DNA of 64,000 nt from the NCBI RefSeq assembly GCF_000186705.1, contig NZ_AEUE01000001.1, positions 310,001 to 374,000 on the forward strand. The letters run 5' to 3'. Source of the DNA: Citromicrobium sp. JLT1363 (lineage in GTDB: Bacteria; Pseudomonadota; Alphaproteobacteria; Sphingomonadales; Sphingomonadaceae). Made by a program: the position numbers and the translations under genes. The notes below the pieces were generated by a model. The model saw only the letters and a list, made by a program, of their open reading frames with translations. It was not told where the DNA came from and ran no database searches. Shown here piece by piece: positions 45,850 through 54,860 of the stretch (its first letter is position 1; each line of letters starts with the position of its first letter).

Positions 45850-47355
45850 TTATCCCATGGTCGGGATGACAAAGGCGTCCTTGTTGTCCGCATCCGCCGT
45901 GCCATCGGGCCAGCGCTGCGTGACCTTCTTGGACTTGGTCCAGAAGCGCAGGCCTTCCTGGCCGTACTGGTCGATGTCGCCGAAGCCCGAACGCTTCCAG
46001 CCGCCGAAGCTGTGGTAGCTGACGGGCACGGGGATGGGCACGTTGATGCCGACCATGCCCACGTTCACCCGGTGCGCGAATTCGCGCGCGGCGTGGCCGT
46101 TGCGAGTGAAGATGGCGACGCCGTTGCCATACTGGTGCTCGCTCGGAAGCTTGACGGCTTCCTCGAAGTCCTTCGCGCGCACGATCTGGAGGACGGGGCC
46201 GAAGATCTCTTCCTTGTAGCTTTCCATGTCGGTGGTGACATTGTCGAGCAGGGTCGGGCCGACGAAGAAGCCTTTCTCGTGCCCCTGCAGCGTGAACCCG
46301 CGCCCGTCGATGACGACCTCGGCGCCTTCCTTCTCGGCCGTGTCGATCCATTGTTCGATGCGCTGCTTGTGCTCGGGCGTCACGACCGGGCCGTAGTGCG
46401 CTTCGGAATCGTTGGAGACGCCGACGCGCAGGGCGTTGATCGCGGGGATCAGCTTTTCGCGCAGGCGCTTCGCCGTATCCTCGCCCACCGGCACCACCAC
46501 GGGCAGCGCCATGCAGCGCTCGCCCGCCGAACCGAAGGCCGCGCCCGCCAGATCGTTCACTACCTGGTCCAGATCGGCGTCGGGCATCACGATGCCGTGG
46601 TTCTTCGCGCCGCCGAAAGCCTGCACGCGCTTGCCGTTCGCGGTGCCGTGCGAATAGATATATTGCGCGATGTCGGACGAGCCGACGAAGCTGATCGCGG
46701 GGATATCCGGATGGTCGATGATTGCATCGACCATTTCCTTGTCGCCGTTGACCACCTGCAGCAGCCCCTCGGGCGCGCCCGCTTCGACGAACAGCTGCGC
46801 GAGACGGATCGGCACGCTCGGGTCGCGTTCGGAGGGCTTGAGGATGAAGGCATTGCCCGCCGCGATGGCCATGCCGAACATCCACATCGGGATCATCGCC
46901 GGGAAGTTGAACGGAGTAATCCCCGCCCCGATGCCGAGCGGCTGGCGCATCGAATAGACGTCGATGCCGGGGCCCGCGCCCTGCGTGTACTCACCCTTGA
47001 GCGCCTGCGGGATGCCGCAGGCATATTCGATCACTTCGAGCCCGCGCTGCACGTCGCCATGCGCATCGTCGACCACCTTGCCGTGCTCGCTCGAGAGAAG
47101 CTCGGCCAGTTCCTGCTTGTTCGCTTCGACCAGCCGCTTGAATTCGAACATCACGCGCGCCCGGCGCTGCGGGTTGGTCGCGGCCCATTCGGGCTGCACT
47201 TCCTTCGCCTTGGCGACTGCGCGTTCGAGCAGCGCGGCATCGCCCAGCGCGACCTCGGCCTGCACTTCGCCGGTCGAGGGGTTCCACACCTTGTGGGTGC
47301 GAGTGGCTTCGCCGGCGGCAACGCCGGTGGCGAGATGATGGTCTATCTGGCGCAT
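45850..47355 (-). CDS. mmsA: Methylmalonate-semialdehyde dehydrogenase (CoA-acylating)
   Basis: 501 residues, an aldehyde dehydrogenase that turns methylmalonate semialdehyde to propionyl-CoA with NAD+ and CoA. The MmsA-specific signature is seen: GITPFNFPAMIPMWMFGMAIAAGN split across residues of the N-domain, the GAKNHGIVMPDAD block, and FGSAGERCMALPVVV with the catalytic Cys. It uses the product of mmsB, encoded some 7 kb downstream on the same strand. The other valine genes are separated from it by three lipoproteins and a deacetylase, so it likely has its own promoter. Confidence 0.95.
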   Translation of the reverse strand: MRQIDHHLATGVAAGEATRTHKVWNPSTGEVQAEVALGDAALLERAVAKAKEVQPEWAATNPQRRARVMFEFKRLVEANKQELAELLSSEHGKVVDDAHGDVQRGLEVIEYACGIPQALKGEYTQGAGPGIDVYSMRQPLGIGAGITPFNFPAMIPMWMFGMAIAAGNAFILKPSERDPSVPIRLAQLFVEAGAPEGLLQVVNGDKEMVDAIIDHPDIPAISFVGSSDIAQYIYSHGTANGKRVQAFGGAKNHGIVMPDADLDQVVNDLAGAAFGSAGERCMALPVVVPVGEDTAKRLREKLIPAINALRVGVSNDSEAHYGPVVTPEHKQRIEQWIDTAEKEGAEVVIDGRGFTLQGHEKGFFVGPTLLDNVTTDMESYKEEIFGPVLQIVRAKDFEEAVKLPSEHQYGNGVAIFTRNGHAAREFAHRVNVGMVGINVPIPVPVSYHSFGGWKRSGFGDIDQYGQEGLRFWTKSKKVTQRWPDGTADADNKDAFVIPTMG

Positions 47356-47458
47356 GTGGGGGAACTCTCTCCGCGTGATGTTTTCTTGCCCTGCGCGCTA
47401 GCGCCGGAGGGCTCGTCAATCAACTGACGGAAAGGCGAGGCGTTTCCGGATACCCGGT

Positions 47459-48685
47459 TCACCCCCCGCTGACCGCGCGCATCATCTCCGCACACAGGAT
47501 CGCGCCATAGGTGCCCAGCGCATAGCCCAGCACCGCCAGCAGCACGCCCACAGGGGCGAGGGCGGGGTGGAACGCGCCCGCCACCACCGGCGCGCTGGCC
47601 GCTCCGCCGACATTCGCCTTGCTGCCCACGGCCACGAAGAAGAAGGGTGCCTTCACGATCTTTGCGACGGTCAGCAGCAGCACCGAATGGATGGTCATCC
47701 AGATCAGGCCCACCGCCATGAACAGCGGGGCATCGCCCAGCTGGAAGATATCCATCTTGGTCCCGATCACCGCGACCAGCAGGAAGATGAATACGGTGCC
47801 GATCTTGGAGGCGCCGATGCCTTCCAGTTCGCGCGCCTTGGTGAAGCTTGCGGCAAGCCCGATGGTGGTCGCCATCACGACCACCCAGAAGAACTCGCTC
47901 GCCAGCACGGCTTCTGCGCCCAGCGCGGACGTGAAGTAGTAAGACAGCCAGCCCGCGCTCCAGTGCGCGAAGGCGACCGCGCCGAAGGTGAAGCCGGTCA
48001 GCACGATCAGCTCGTTCGCGCTCGGCACCTTTTCCACCTGCGCACTGTAATCGGCCATCGAATCGCGCAGGCGGGCAATGGCGCTTGCATCCGCACCCAG
48101 CCAGCGGTCGATCCGTTCGTGCATCCCTGCGCCATAAAGCAGGAACGCCATCCAGATATTGGCGACCACGATATCCACCGCGACCATCGCGCCATATTGT
48201 TCGATATTATAGCCGTAGACCTCCAGCATCGCGGTCTGGTTCGCACCGCCGCCGATCCAGCTGCCTGCCAGCGTGGCGAAACCGCGCCAGGCCGCGTCCG
48301 CGCCCTGGCCCGCGATGATCGAGGGTTCGAACTGCGCGACGATCCACAGCGCGATCGGCCCGCCGATAATGATGCCGAGCGTGGCGGTGAAGAACATGAT
48401 CAGCGCCTTGGGGCCCAGGCCCAGGATGCCGCGAAGATCGATGCTGAGCGTCAGCAGCACCAGCGCGGCGGTGAGGAAGTAGTCCTTGGCGATCGTCCAC
48501 AGGTTGGATTCGCTGGCGTCGATCACCCCGAAGCTGACCATCAGCGAGGGGATCAGGTAGGCGAGCAGGATGATCGGGACGAAGGTGAAGACCTTGTCCC
48601 ACACACCCCCGCGCTGGCGCAGGAAGAACAGGATGCCGAGGATCGCGGCGAGAATGCCGAAGATGATGGTGTCGCTGTGGATCAT
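47459..48685 (-). CDS. DUF819-family membrane protein
   Basis: 408 residues, about 11-12 hydrophobic segments. The family's pattern is clear: LAGSWIGGGANQTAMLEVYG near residue 140 and, near the C-terminus, KANVGGAASAPVVAGAFHPALAPVGVLLAVLG. These two half-signatures suggest an inverted-repeat transporter fold as in bile-acid/sodium-type symporters, though the family function is unknown. ATG at 48685 with GGAGAG upstream at wide spacing. It lies 103 nt upstream of mmsA and may be co-transcribed. Confidence 0.85.
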   Translation of the reverse strand: MIHSDTIIFGILAAILGILFFLRQRGGVWDKVFTFVPIILLAYLIPSLMVSFGVIDASESNLWTIAKDYFLTAALVLLTLSIDLRGILGLGPKALIMFFTATLGIIIGGPIALWIVAQFEPSIIAGQGADAAWRGFATLAGSWIGGGANQTAMLEVYGYNIEQYGAMVAVDIVVANIWMAFLLYGAGMHERIDRWLGADASAIARLRDSMADYSAQVEKVPSANELIVLTGFTFGAVAFAHWSAGWLSYYFTSALGAEAVLASEFFWVVVMATTIGLAASFTKARELEGIGASKIGTVFIFLLVAVIGTKMDIFQLGDAPLFMAVGLIWMTIHSVLLLTVAKIVKAPFFFVAVGSKANVGGAASAPVVAGAFHPALAPVGVLLAVLGYALGTYGAILCAEMMRAVSGG

Positions 48686-49215
48686 GTGGGCGGGTCTCTC
48701 CGGCGGAAGGGGGTGGCCTGGGACGATGCGTCCGGCCGCTGGGGCATTCCTGCCGATCAATTGGCGAAGGTGCAATCATCTGCATGCGGGTTTTCAATGG
48801 AGCGAGTCGAGGGTTCGAGATTGCCTTCCGGACCCATGCCGATTCAGCATTGTCGGCCGGATGGGCGGCCCGAGTTGGCGCACGAAATTCTTAGTTTCGT
48901 TCGCAAATCCGTAGTTTTGCGCATGCATCTTGCGCGCCTTTCGATTTCATGAAATATTTTCCCAATGGATCACAGATTTTTCTGTCCACCATCCGGCTTG
49001 ATCGCCGTTCGCCGTTCGGTCGAATTTCACCTGACCGACTGGTTCGATGAATGATCTTTCTCTCGCGCTCTGAGGGCTGACGAGACAGGACAGAACATGT
49101 GTGCCCCGTTTCAGGGGGCATTTCCCGAAATCCGGCTCCCGCCCTGTTGAGCGATACATCGCCATGCGCGCTGCGCGTGGACGACGAGGTATCCTTGTGG
49201 AGGGAACGATTCATC
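48686..49215. other. 530-nt non-coding interval with divergent promoters
   Basis: It lies between the divergent DUF819 gene and the TonB receptor gene. No convincing gene is seen. The middle (about 48880-49000) is clearly A/T-richer than the flanks, and it holds the palindrome at 48944-48955. The leader of the receptor gene is long, about 100-200 nt if the promoter is in that patch. Confidence 0.6.
48944..48955. promoter_or_regulatory. Perfect 12-bp palindrome ATTTCATGAAAT (candidate operator)
   Basis: The palindrome is in the A/T-rich part of the non-coding interval upstream of the receptor-cyanophycinase genes. Its place and composition are those of an operator or a promoter-associated site. 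No regulator gene lies beside it, so its factor is unknown. Confidence 0.35.
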
Positions 49216-52065
49216 ATGATCACCAACACCAAGAGTTTCACTGCGCGCTGCGGCGTGTTTCTGGCCCTGTTGATGGCCGGTTCGGCAACTCCGGCGCTGG
49301 CGCAAACCGCGTCGCAGACGGACGAGAGCACCGCCCCCGACACCGATCAGGCCAACGAGCCGGATGCAGACGATGAAATAATCACGGTCATCGGCACGCG
49401 CATCCCCGGTCTTCCCACGGATGGTCCCGTACCGACCGAGACCATCACGCGCGAAGACATCATCGAAAGCGGCGCGGGCACGCTGATCGAGGTGCTCGAG
49501 GATCTGCCCGTGACCACCGGCGGAGGGCAGACATTCTCCACCGCAACCGCAGGCGCGCTTTCCTCGGACACGCCGGTGGGTGCTTCGGCTGTCTCGCTGC
49601 GCGGGCTCGGAGCCTCGGCAACGCTCACGCTGATCAACGGCCGGCGCGCGCAGATCAGCGCCTTTGCGCGCGGGCAGGAGAGCTTCATCGACGCAAGCTC
49701 GATCCCGCTCGCCGCGATCGAGCGCGTCGAGGTCCTGCCCTCGGGTGCCTCGGCGATCTATGGTGCCGACGCGGTGGCGGGCGTGGTCAACTACGTGCTG
49801 CGCAGTGATTTCGAAGGGATCGAGCTGTCAGGCTCCTACGGCAATTCGACCGCAGACACCGATGAAGGCCGCTTCAACCTGACCGGCGTGGTTGGCACGC
49901 GCCTGGGTGAGCGCAACTCGATCATGCTGGTGGTCGATTACTTCAAGCGCAATCCGTTCTTCCTGCGTGACCGGGCGATCAGCGCGAATAGCTTCCGCCC
50001 CAGCCAGCAGGGTTTCTACCCCAGCTTCAACGACCTCTTCTTCCTGGTCGACGCCAACGATCAGACCGAGGAGCCGCAGGACGGCGGCTGCCCGGCAGAC
50101 GATTTCGGCGTCGGCAATCTGGGCGAGTTTTGCGAGGTCAACACCAATGCCTTCGTCTCGGCCAAGGACCGGCTCGAGACCATCGGCGGCCTGTTCACGC
50201 ACCAGTTCGAGATCAGCGACAGCCTGACCTGGTACAACGACGTTCTCTACCAGCACGTGGAATCGCGCGGGATCAGCTCGCCAGCCAACTTCTCGCGCAC
50301 GCCGGTCGATCCCGAGAACCCGTTCTGGCCCGCCGCGCTCCAGCAGGATATCGTCGATGAAGGCGGCGTCGGGGATTTCAGCGACTTCTTCGGCTTCCCG
50401 ATCTTCGCCTGGGGCAAGATCCCCGAACCGCGCGCGGTCGAAATCTCGTCCGACAGCTACCGGATCACCTCGGGCTTCAAGGGCGACATTTCCGACGACT
50501 GGCAGTTCGACGTGGCATTCCTGTTCGGCGGTAACGACCGGGTGCAGCGCGGGCTGTCCGGCCTCTATCTTTCGGAGAACTTCTACGATCTCAACCTCGG
50601 CAATATCTGCACCGATGGCACGCGCGTGGAGCGGTGGGACGTCGATCCCGAGCGCCCCGACGCCGACTTCGTGGGCGACACGTGCGAGGGCGTGGGCAAG
50701 ACCACCTTGTGGTACAATCCCTTCGGGGGGCAGGCGACGCAGGAAGACGGCGTGCTCGATCTGCTCGAAACGCAGGCCGAGCGGACGGGCAAGTCGCGGC
50801 TTTATGCAGTCGATGGCTTCGTCAACGGCAACCTGTTCGAAATGCCCGCGGGAATGGTCAAGGTTGCCCTTGGCGGCGAATTCCGCCGCGAAACGCTGAA
50901 CGATACGCCCTCGGGCGTAGCCGTGGCGAGTGCGAACAATCCCGAGCCGATCCTCGGATTTTCCTCCACCAGCGCCGAGGCAAGCCGCAATTCCTGGTCT
51001 GCGTTCGGCGAACTGTACATCCCGCTCGCCGATACGCTCGACGTGCAGATTGCCGGGCGCTTCGACGATTTTCAGGGCTTCGGCAGCGACTTCAACCCCA
51101 AGATCGCGGCGCGCTGGCAACCGCTCGAATGGCTTGCGCTGCGCGGCAATTATTCGACCAGCTTCCGCGCCCCGTCGCTTGCGCAGAGCGGGGCGGGCGT
51201 CCTGCTGTCATCCTACCGCGTCGATTGCGAGGCGACGCCCGGCGCGTGCGATGGCGATGCGACCGAAGATGGCGAGGCGCTTCTGTCCGAAGATGTCGGC
51301 AACCCCGCGCTGGGCGCGGAGAACGCGCGCAGCTTCGGAGGCGGAATCGTTATCCAGCCGGGCAATGGCATCGAACTCCTCGTGGATTACTGGAACATTC
51401 GCCACGAAGATCTGGTCGGCATCGACGAGGATGATTTCATCCGCCGCGCGCTTGGCGGAGAGTTCCCTGTGGTCGGGCCGGGCGAACTGCCGACCGGCAC
51501 GGCCGGGCTCGAAGTGACCGGCGGCTTCGTCACCGATGCGCATTTCCAGATCACCAATCTGGGCTTCCAGAAGACCGACGGGATAGACTTTGTCTACACC
51601 CATCGCTTCGCCGATGGCCCGGCGGGCCGGTTCACCCTGACCGCGGATGTGACCCACATCTTCAACTTCGAACGGCAGGGTTCACCCGCCAGCCCGGTGG
51701 AACAGCTGGCAGGCGACTACCTCTATCCCGACTGGATCGCGTCGAGCCGCCTGCGCTGGCGCAAGGGGGACTGGCGCGCGTCCGTCGCGGGCTTCTATAC
51801 CAGCGGGTATCGCGACGATCCCTCCGACCGCACGCTCGAAGCATTGGGCCTGCCCACCGGAGAGGACTATTTCGTCGACGATCATGTCACCTTCGACCTC
51901 AGCGTGAGTTACGACTTCGCGCGGGACAGCTACATCCAGCTGGCGGTGCGCAATATCTTCGATGCCGATCCGCCGCGTGTGCTCGGTTCGTCGTCCAATG
52001 TCGATCTGTACAATCACGATCTGATCGGGCGGTATGCCACCGTGCGCGTAACCAAGCGGTTCTAG
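49216..52065 (+). CDS. TonB-dependent outer-membrane receptor (cyanophycinase locus)
   Basis: 949 residues. The signal peptide is about 1-29 (ALA/Q). After an acidic linker comes a TonB-box-like EIITVIGTRI (about 56-66) and a plug (SLRGLGASATLTLINGRR, VEVLPSGASAIYGADAVAGV), then a barrel ending ATVRVTKRF. Three Cys pairs in predicted outer loops (GGCPADD...EFCEV, NICTD...DTCEG, DCEATPGAC) may be disulfides. The ATG at 49216 has GGAGGGAA upstream. It is followed by permease, exported cyanophycinase and isoaspartyl peptidase genes, which points to uptake of beta-aspartyl oligopeptides. Confidence 0.93.
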   Translation: MITNTKSFTARCGVFLALLMAGSATPALAQTASQTDESTAPDTDQANEPDADDEIITVIGTRIPGLPTDGPVPTETITREDIIESGAGTLIEVLEDLPVTTGGGQTFSTATAGALSSDTPVGASAVSLRGLGASATLTLINGRRAQISAFARGQESFIDASSIPLAAIERVEVLPSGASAIYGADAVAGVVNYVLRSDFEGIELSGSYGNSTADTDEGRFNLTGVVGTRLGERNSIMLVVDYFKRNPFFLRDRAISANSFRPSQQGFYPSFNDLFFLVDANDQTEEPQDGGCPADDFGVGNLGEFCEVNTNAFVSAKDRLETIGGLFTHQFEISDSLTWYNDVLYQHVESRGISSPANFSRTPVDPENPFWPAALQQDIVDEGGVGDFSDFFGFPIFAWGKIPEPRAVEISSDSYRITSGFKGDISDDWQFDVAFLFGGNDRVQRGLSGLYLSENFYDLNLGNICTDGTRVERWDVDPERPDADFVGDTCEGVGKTTLWYNPFGGQATQEDGVLDLLETQAERTGKSRLYAVDGFVNGNLFEMPAGMVKVALGGEFRRETLNDTPSGVAVASANNPEPILGFSSTSAEASRNSWSAFGELYIPLADTLDVQIAGRFDDFQGFGSDFNPKIAARWQPLEWLALRGNYSTSFRAPSLAQSGAGVLLSSYRVDCEATPGACDGDATEDGEALLSEDVGNPALGAENARSFGGGIVIQPGNGIELLVDYWNIRHEDLVGIDEDDFIRRALGGEFPVVGPGELPTGTAGLEVTGGFVTDAHFQITNLGFQKTDGIDFVYTHRFADGPAGRFTLTADVTHIFNFERQGSPASPVEQLAGDYLYPDWIASSRLRWRKGDWRASVAGFYTSGYRDDPSDRTLEALGLPTGEDYFVDDHVTFDLSVSYDFARDSYIQLAVRNIFDADPPRVLGSSSNVDLYNHDLIGRYATVRVTKRF

Positions 52066-52091
52066 GCTCGGCGGCCGCGAGAGGTCACGAT

Positions 52092-52140
52092 CGGTCTGTC
52101 CCGGCGGGTTGCCAAGGCAAGCCCTCGCCGGGGCAGACCG
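52092..52140 (+). other. Nested intergenic stem-loop after the TonB receptor gene
   Basis: CGGTCTG (52092-52098) pairs with CAGACCG (52134-52140); CCCGGCG (52100-52106) pairs with CGCCGGG (52126-52132), and T99 faces G133 as a wobble, giving a 15-bp stem. Inside it TTGCC-AA-GGCAA (52109-52120) forms a second hairpin. No T run follows. It fits an mRNA stabiliser or partial stop that keeps receptor mRNA more abundant than the downstream message. Confidence 0.75.
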
Positions 52141-52158
52141 GCAAAGGAAGCATCGGCA

Positions 52159-53634
52159 ATGGCAGACCCTATGGACAAGGCAGGCCCCGAAGGCGCGACG
52201 CCCGCAGCGGCATGGCGCGTGCCCGACACCCTGCTTATCCTGTTCGTGCTCGCGCTGGTCGCCTGGGCAGCGACTTTCGTGTTCACGCCGGGCGCGTATT
52301 CGGTCGCGGGCGATCCGGCGCGTATCGTGCCCGGCAGTTTCGTCGCTGCCGATGGCCCGTCGCCAGCCCCCATCCTCGGCGATGCCGAGAGGGTCGGCTT
52401 CCTCGATTTCTTCTTCGCCGGGTTGGTGAGCGGCGATCGCTACTCGGCCACCGTCGGCCTGATGGCCTTCATCCTCGTGATCGGCGGCGTGTTCGGGATG
52501 ATCTCGCGCACGCGCGCTATCGACGCTTCGCTGATCGCTGCTTTGCCCGGCGGCAAGGCGCGCAGCGAAAGGCTGGTGGTAGGCCTGTTCATCGGCTTCT
52601 CGCTGGCGGGCGCGGTCTTCGGCATGTCAGAAGAGGCCATCGCGCTCACGCTGGTCCTCACGCCTGCGCTTGCCCGTGCCGGTTACGACGCGATCACGGC
52701 CCTGCTCGTGACGATCGTAGGCACGCAGATCGGTTTCGCGACGAGCTGGATGAACCCGTTCAACGTGATCGTCGCGCAGTCGATCGCGGGGCTTCCGCCG
52801 CTATCGGGCATGGGGGTGCGGATAGGCGTATGGACCGGCTTCACCCTCCTGGCTGCGCTGTTCACCTGGCGCTATGCCCGCAGCGTGAGACTGGGCGAGC
52901 GCGCAGGCCTGCGCACCGTCTCATCGGCCAGCGAGGCGCAGGGCGAGGAGGATCCGGGCCTGGGTCACGCGCGCATCGCGATCATGATCGCCATCGCCGC
53001 GACCATCGCGTGGGTCGCATGGGGCGTTGGTGCCCGCGGCTATTACCTCGCCGAACTCTCGGCGCAGTTCATGGCGCTGGGCATTTTCGTTGCGCTGGTG
53101 GCGCGGGCCGCGGGGCTGGAGGGATGCTCCCTGAACGCCACGATGGATGCATTCAGGGATGGCGCGGCGCAGCTCCTGCCCGCAGCGCTGATCGTGGGTG
53201 TGGCGAAGGGCATCCTGCTGCTGCTGGGCGGCGACGAGCCGACCGCTTCGTCGCTGATGAACACGCTGCTCGACGGTCTTTCGTCCCTGACGGCGCTTTC
53301 GCCGGACTGGATGACCGCCTGGGTCATGTATCTCGCCCAAAGCGCGATCAATTTCTTCATCGCCTCGGGATCGGGCCAGGCGAGCGTCACCATGCCGATC
53401 ATGGCCCCATTGGCCGATCTTTCCGGCGTCACGCGCCAGACAGCGGTGCTGGCCTTCCAGCTGGGCGATGGCCTTACCAACCTGGTCATTCCCACGTCCG
53501 CCGGGCTGATGGGATGCCTTGCCGCCGCACGCGTCAGCTATACCGACTGGCTGGCCTTCGTGTGGAAACCCTTGCTTGTCCTCATGGGCATCGCTTCGAT
53601 CGTGATCCTCGCAGCGCACGGGAGTGGATATTGA
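52159..53634 (+). CDS. YfcC/DcuC-family inner-membrane permease
   Basis: 491 residues, about 11-12 membrane segments. The YfcC group hallmarks are GFSLAGAVFGMSEEAIALTLVLTP split across a helix hairpin, TSWMNPFNVIVAQSIAGLP, and the C-terminal SGSGQASVTMPIMAPL and LGDGLTNLVIPTSAGLMG. E. coli YfcC is annotated as a putative basic amino-acid antiporter, and DcuC carries C4-dicarboxylates. Between a receptor and beta-aspartyl peptidases, it is likely to carry a dipeptide or one of its amino acids (Asp, Arg). AAAGGAAG precedes the ATG at 52159. Its stop overlaps the cyanophycinase start by 1 nt. Confidence 0.9.
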   Translation: MADPMDKAGPEGATPAAAWRVPDTLLILFVLALVAWAATFVFTPGAYSVAGDPARIVPGSFVAADGPSPAPILGDAERVGFLDFFFAGLVSGDRYSATVGLMAFILVIGGVFGMISRTRAIDASLIAALPGGKARSERLVVGLFIGFSLAGAVFGMSEEAIALTLVLTPALARAGYDAITALLVTIVGTQIGFATSWMNPFNVIVAQSIAGLPPLSGMGVRIGVWTGFTLLAALFTWRYARSVRLGERAGLRTVSSASEAQGEEDPGLGHARIAIMIAIAATIAWVAWGVGARGYYLAELSAQFMALGIFVALVARAAGLEGCSLNATMDAFRDGAAQLLPAALIVGVAKGILLLLGGDEPTASSLMNTLLDGLSSLTALSPDWMTAWVMYLAQSAINFFIASGSGQASVTMPIMAPLADLSGVTRQTAVLAFQLGDGLTNLVIPTSAGLMGCLAAARVSYTDWLAFVWKPLLVLMGIASIVILAAHGSGY

Positions 53635-54860
53635 TGCGCCTTCTCACCGCCCTGATCTTTCTCGTAGCCGCGGCACTGCCCGGCGCCGCCCTGGCCGAGG
53701 GGCACCTCGTCATCGTGGGCGGCGGGCTGAAGGCGGAAAACGCAGCCGTCTACCGCGCCTTTCTAGACGCGCGCCCGGAAGGGGCGCCGGGAATCGTTAT
53801 CATCCCCGCGGCATCGGGCGAAGCCAGCGCTTCCGCCGAGGCCGTGCGCGATGCGCTGGTGAAACACGGGGCGAGCGCTGCAGACATCGCCATCGCGCAA
53901 ATCGCGATGAAGGACGATCCGGGCACGCGCACCGTCGATGAAAGCCGCTGGGCGAGGAATGTCGAGAGCGAGGAGGAGCTGGCCCGGCTCGAAAACGCGG
54001 GCGCGATCTGGTTCACCGGGGGCGACCAGTCGCGCATTACCGGACTGCTGCTGACAAAAGACGGAGAAGACACGCCGTACCTCTCCGCCATCCGCGCGCG
54101 CTATGCGGAAGGGGCGGTGATCGGCGGGACGTCGGCGGGCGCGGCCATCATGAGCGGGGCGATGATCACGCAGGGCGATTCCATGGGCGCACTGCTGCCC
54201 GGCGATTCGGGCGAGGACGTCGGCCTTGCGCGCGGTCTCCATTTCCTGCGCAGCAATCTTATCGACCAGCATTTCGGCGAGCGCGCGCGGCTCGGGCGGC
54301 TGGCGGTGGCGCTGATCCGGCTGAAGAAGGCGCTGCCCATCGGGCTTGGTATCGACGAGAATACGGGCCTTGTCGTCGCGCCGGGCCAGCGCAGCGCAAC
54401 CATTTTGGGGGCAGGCTATGTGACCGTGCTCAACGCGGCCCAGGCCACCGCTTCGTCGGGAGAGCACGCGCGCATCACCGGGCTTGTCGTGGGCCTTGCA
54501 GGCAATGGCGACGAAATCGACTTGGACGACGGATCGGTGAAACCCGCCTGGTATCGCAAGGACACGAAGGGACGCGAATATTTCGAGCGCGCGGTTCCAC
54601 CAGCCGGAGGGATGGCCGTGCCGGGCACGATGCTGGCCGATGTGATCGGCGAGGCGCTGATGGACAATTCCGGCGCGGACGAGGTCGTGCGCTATTCCTT
54701 CAGCGGCGATCTGGGCGTTGCCTATCGCTTCGGGCAAGCCGAGTCCTCGCGCGCCGCATGGGGCCGGGACGAAGCGGGCAAGGCCGCCTATTCCATTTCG
54801 GGCGTGCGCTTCGACATCGAGCCGATTTCCGTATCCATCCAGCCGATCGAGGACCAATGA
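53634..54860 (+). CDS. Exported cyanophycinase-family serine peptidase (S51)
   Basis: 408 residues. A signal peptide (about 1-21, ALA/E) is followed by an S51 peptidase domain: LVIVGGGLKAENAAVY at the start, IIPAASGEAS, WFTGGDQSRI, the nucleophile in GGTSAGAAIMS (Ser167), LLPGDSGEDVGLARGLHFL and the HFGERARLGRL block with the His. Cyanophycinases cut cyanophycin (beta-Asp-Arg)n exolytically into beta-Asp-Arg dipeptides; other S51 members cut aspartyl dipeptides. Export indicates action in the periplasm or outside. It is coupled to the permease (1 nt) and to the isoaspartyl peptidase (4 nt) genes. Confidence 0.85.
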   Translation: MRLLTALIFLVAAALPGAALAEGHLVIVGGGLKAENAAVYRAFLDARPEGAPGIVIIPAASGEASASAEAVRDALVKHGASAADIAIAQIAMKDDPGTRTVDESRWARNVESEEELARLENAGAIWFTGGDQSRITGLLLTKDGEDTPYLSAIRARYAEGAVIGGTSAGAAIMSGAMITQGDSMGALLPGDSGEDVGLARGLHFLRSNLIDQHFGERARLGRLAVALIRLKKALPIGLGIDENTGLVVAPGQRSATILGAGYVTVLNAAQATASSGEHARITGLVVGLAGNGDEIDLDDGSVKPAWYRKDTKGREYFERAVPPAGGMAVPGTMLADVIGEALMDNSGADEVVRYSFSGDLGVAYRFGQAESSRAAWGRDEAGKAAYSISGVRFDIEPISVSIQPIEDQ

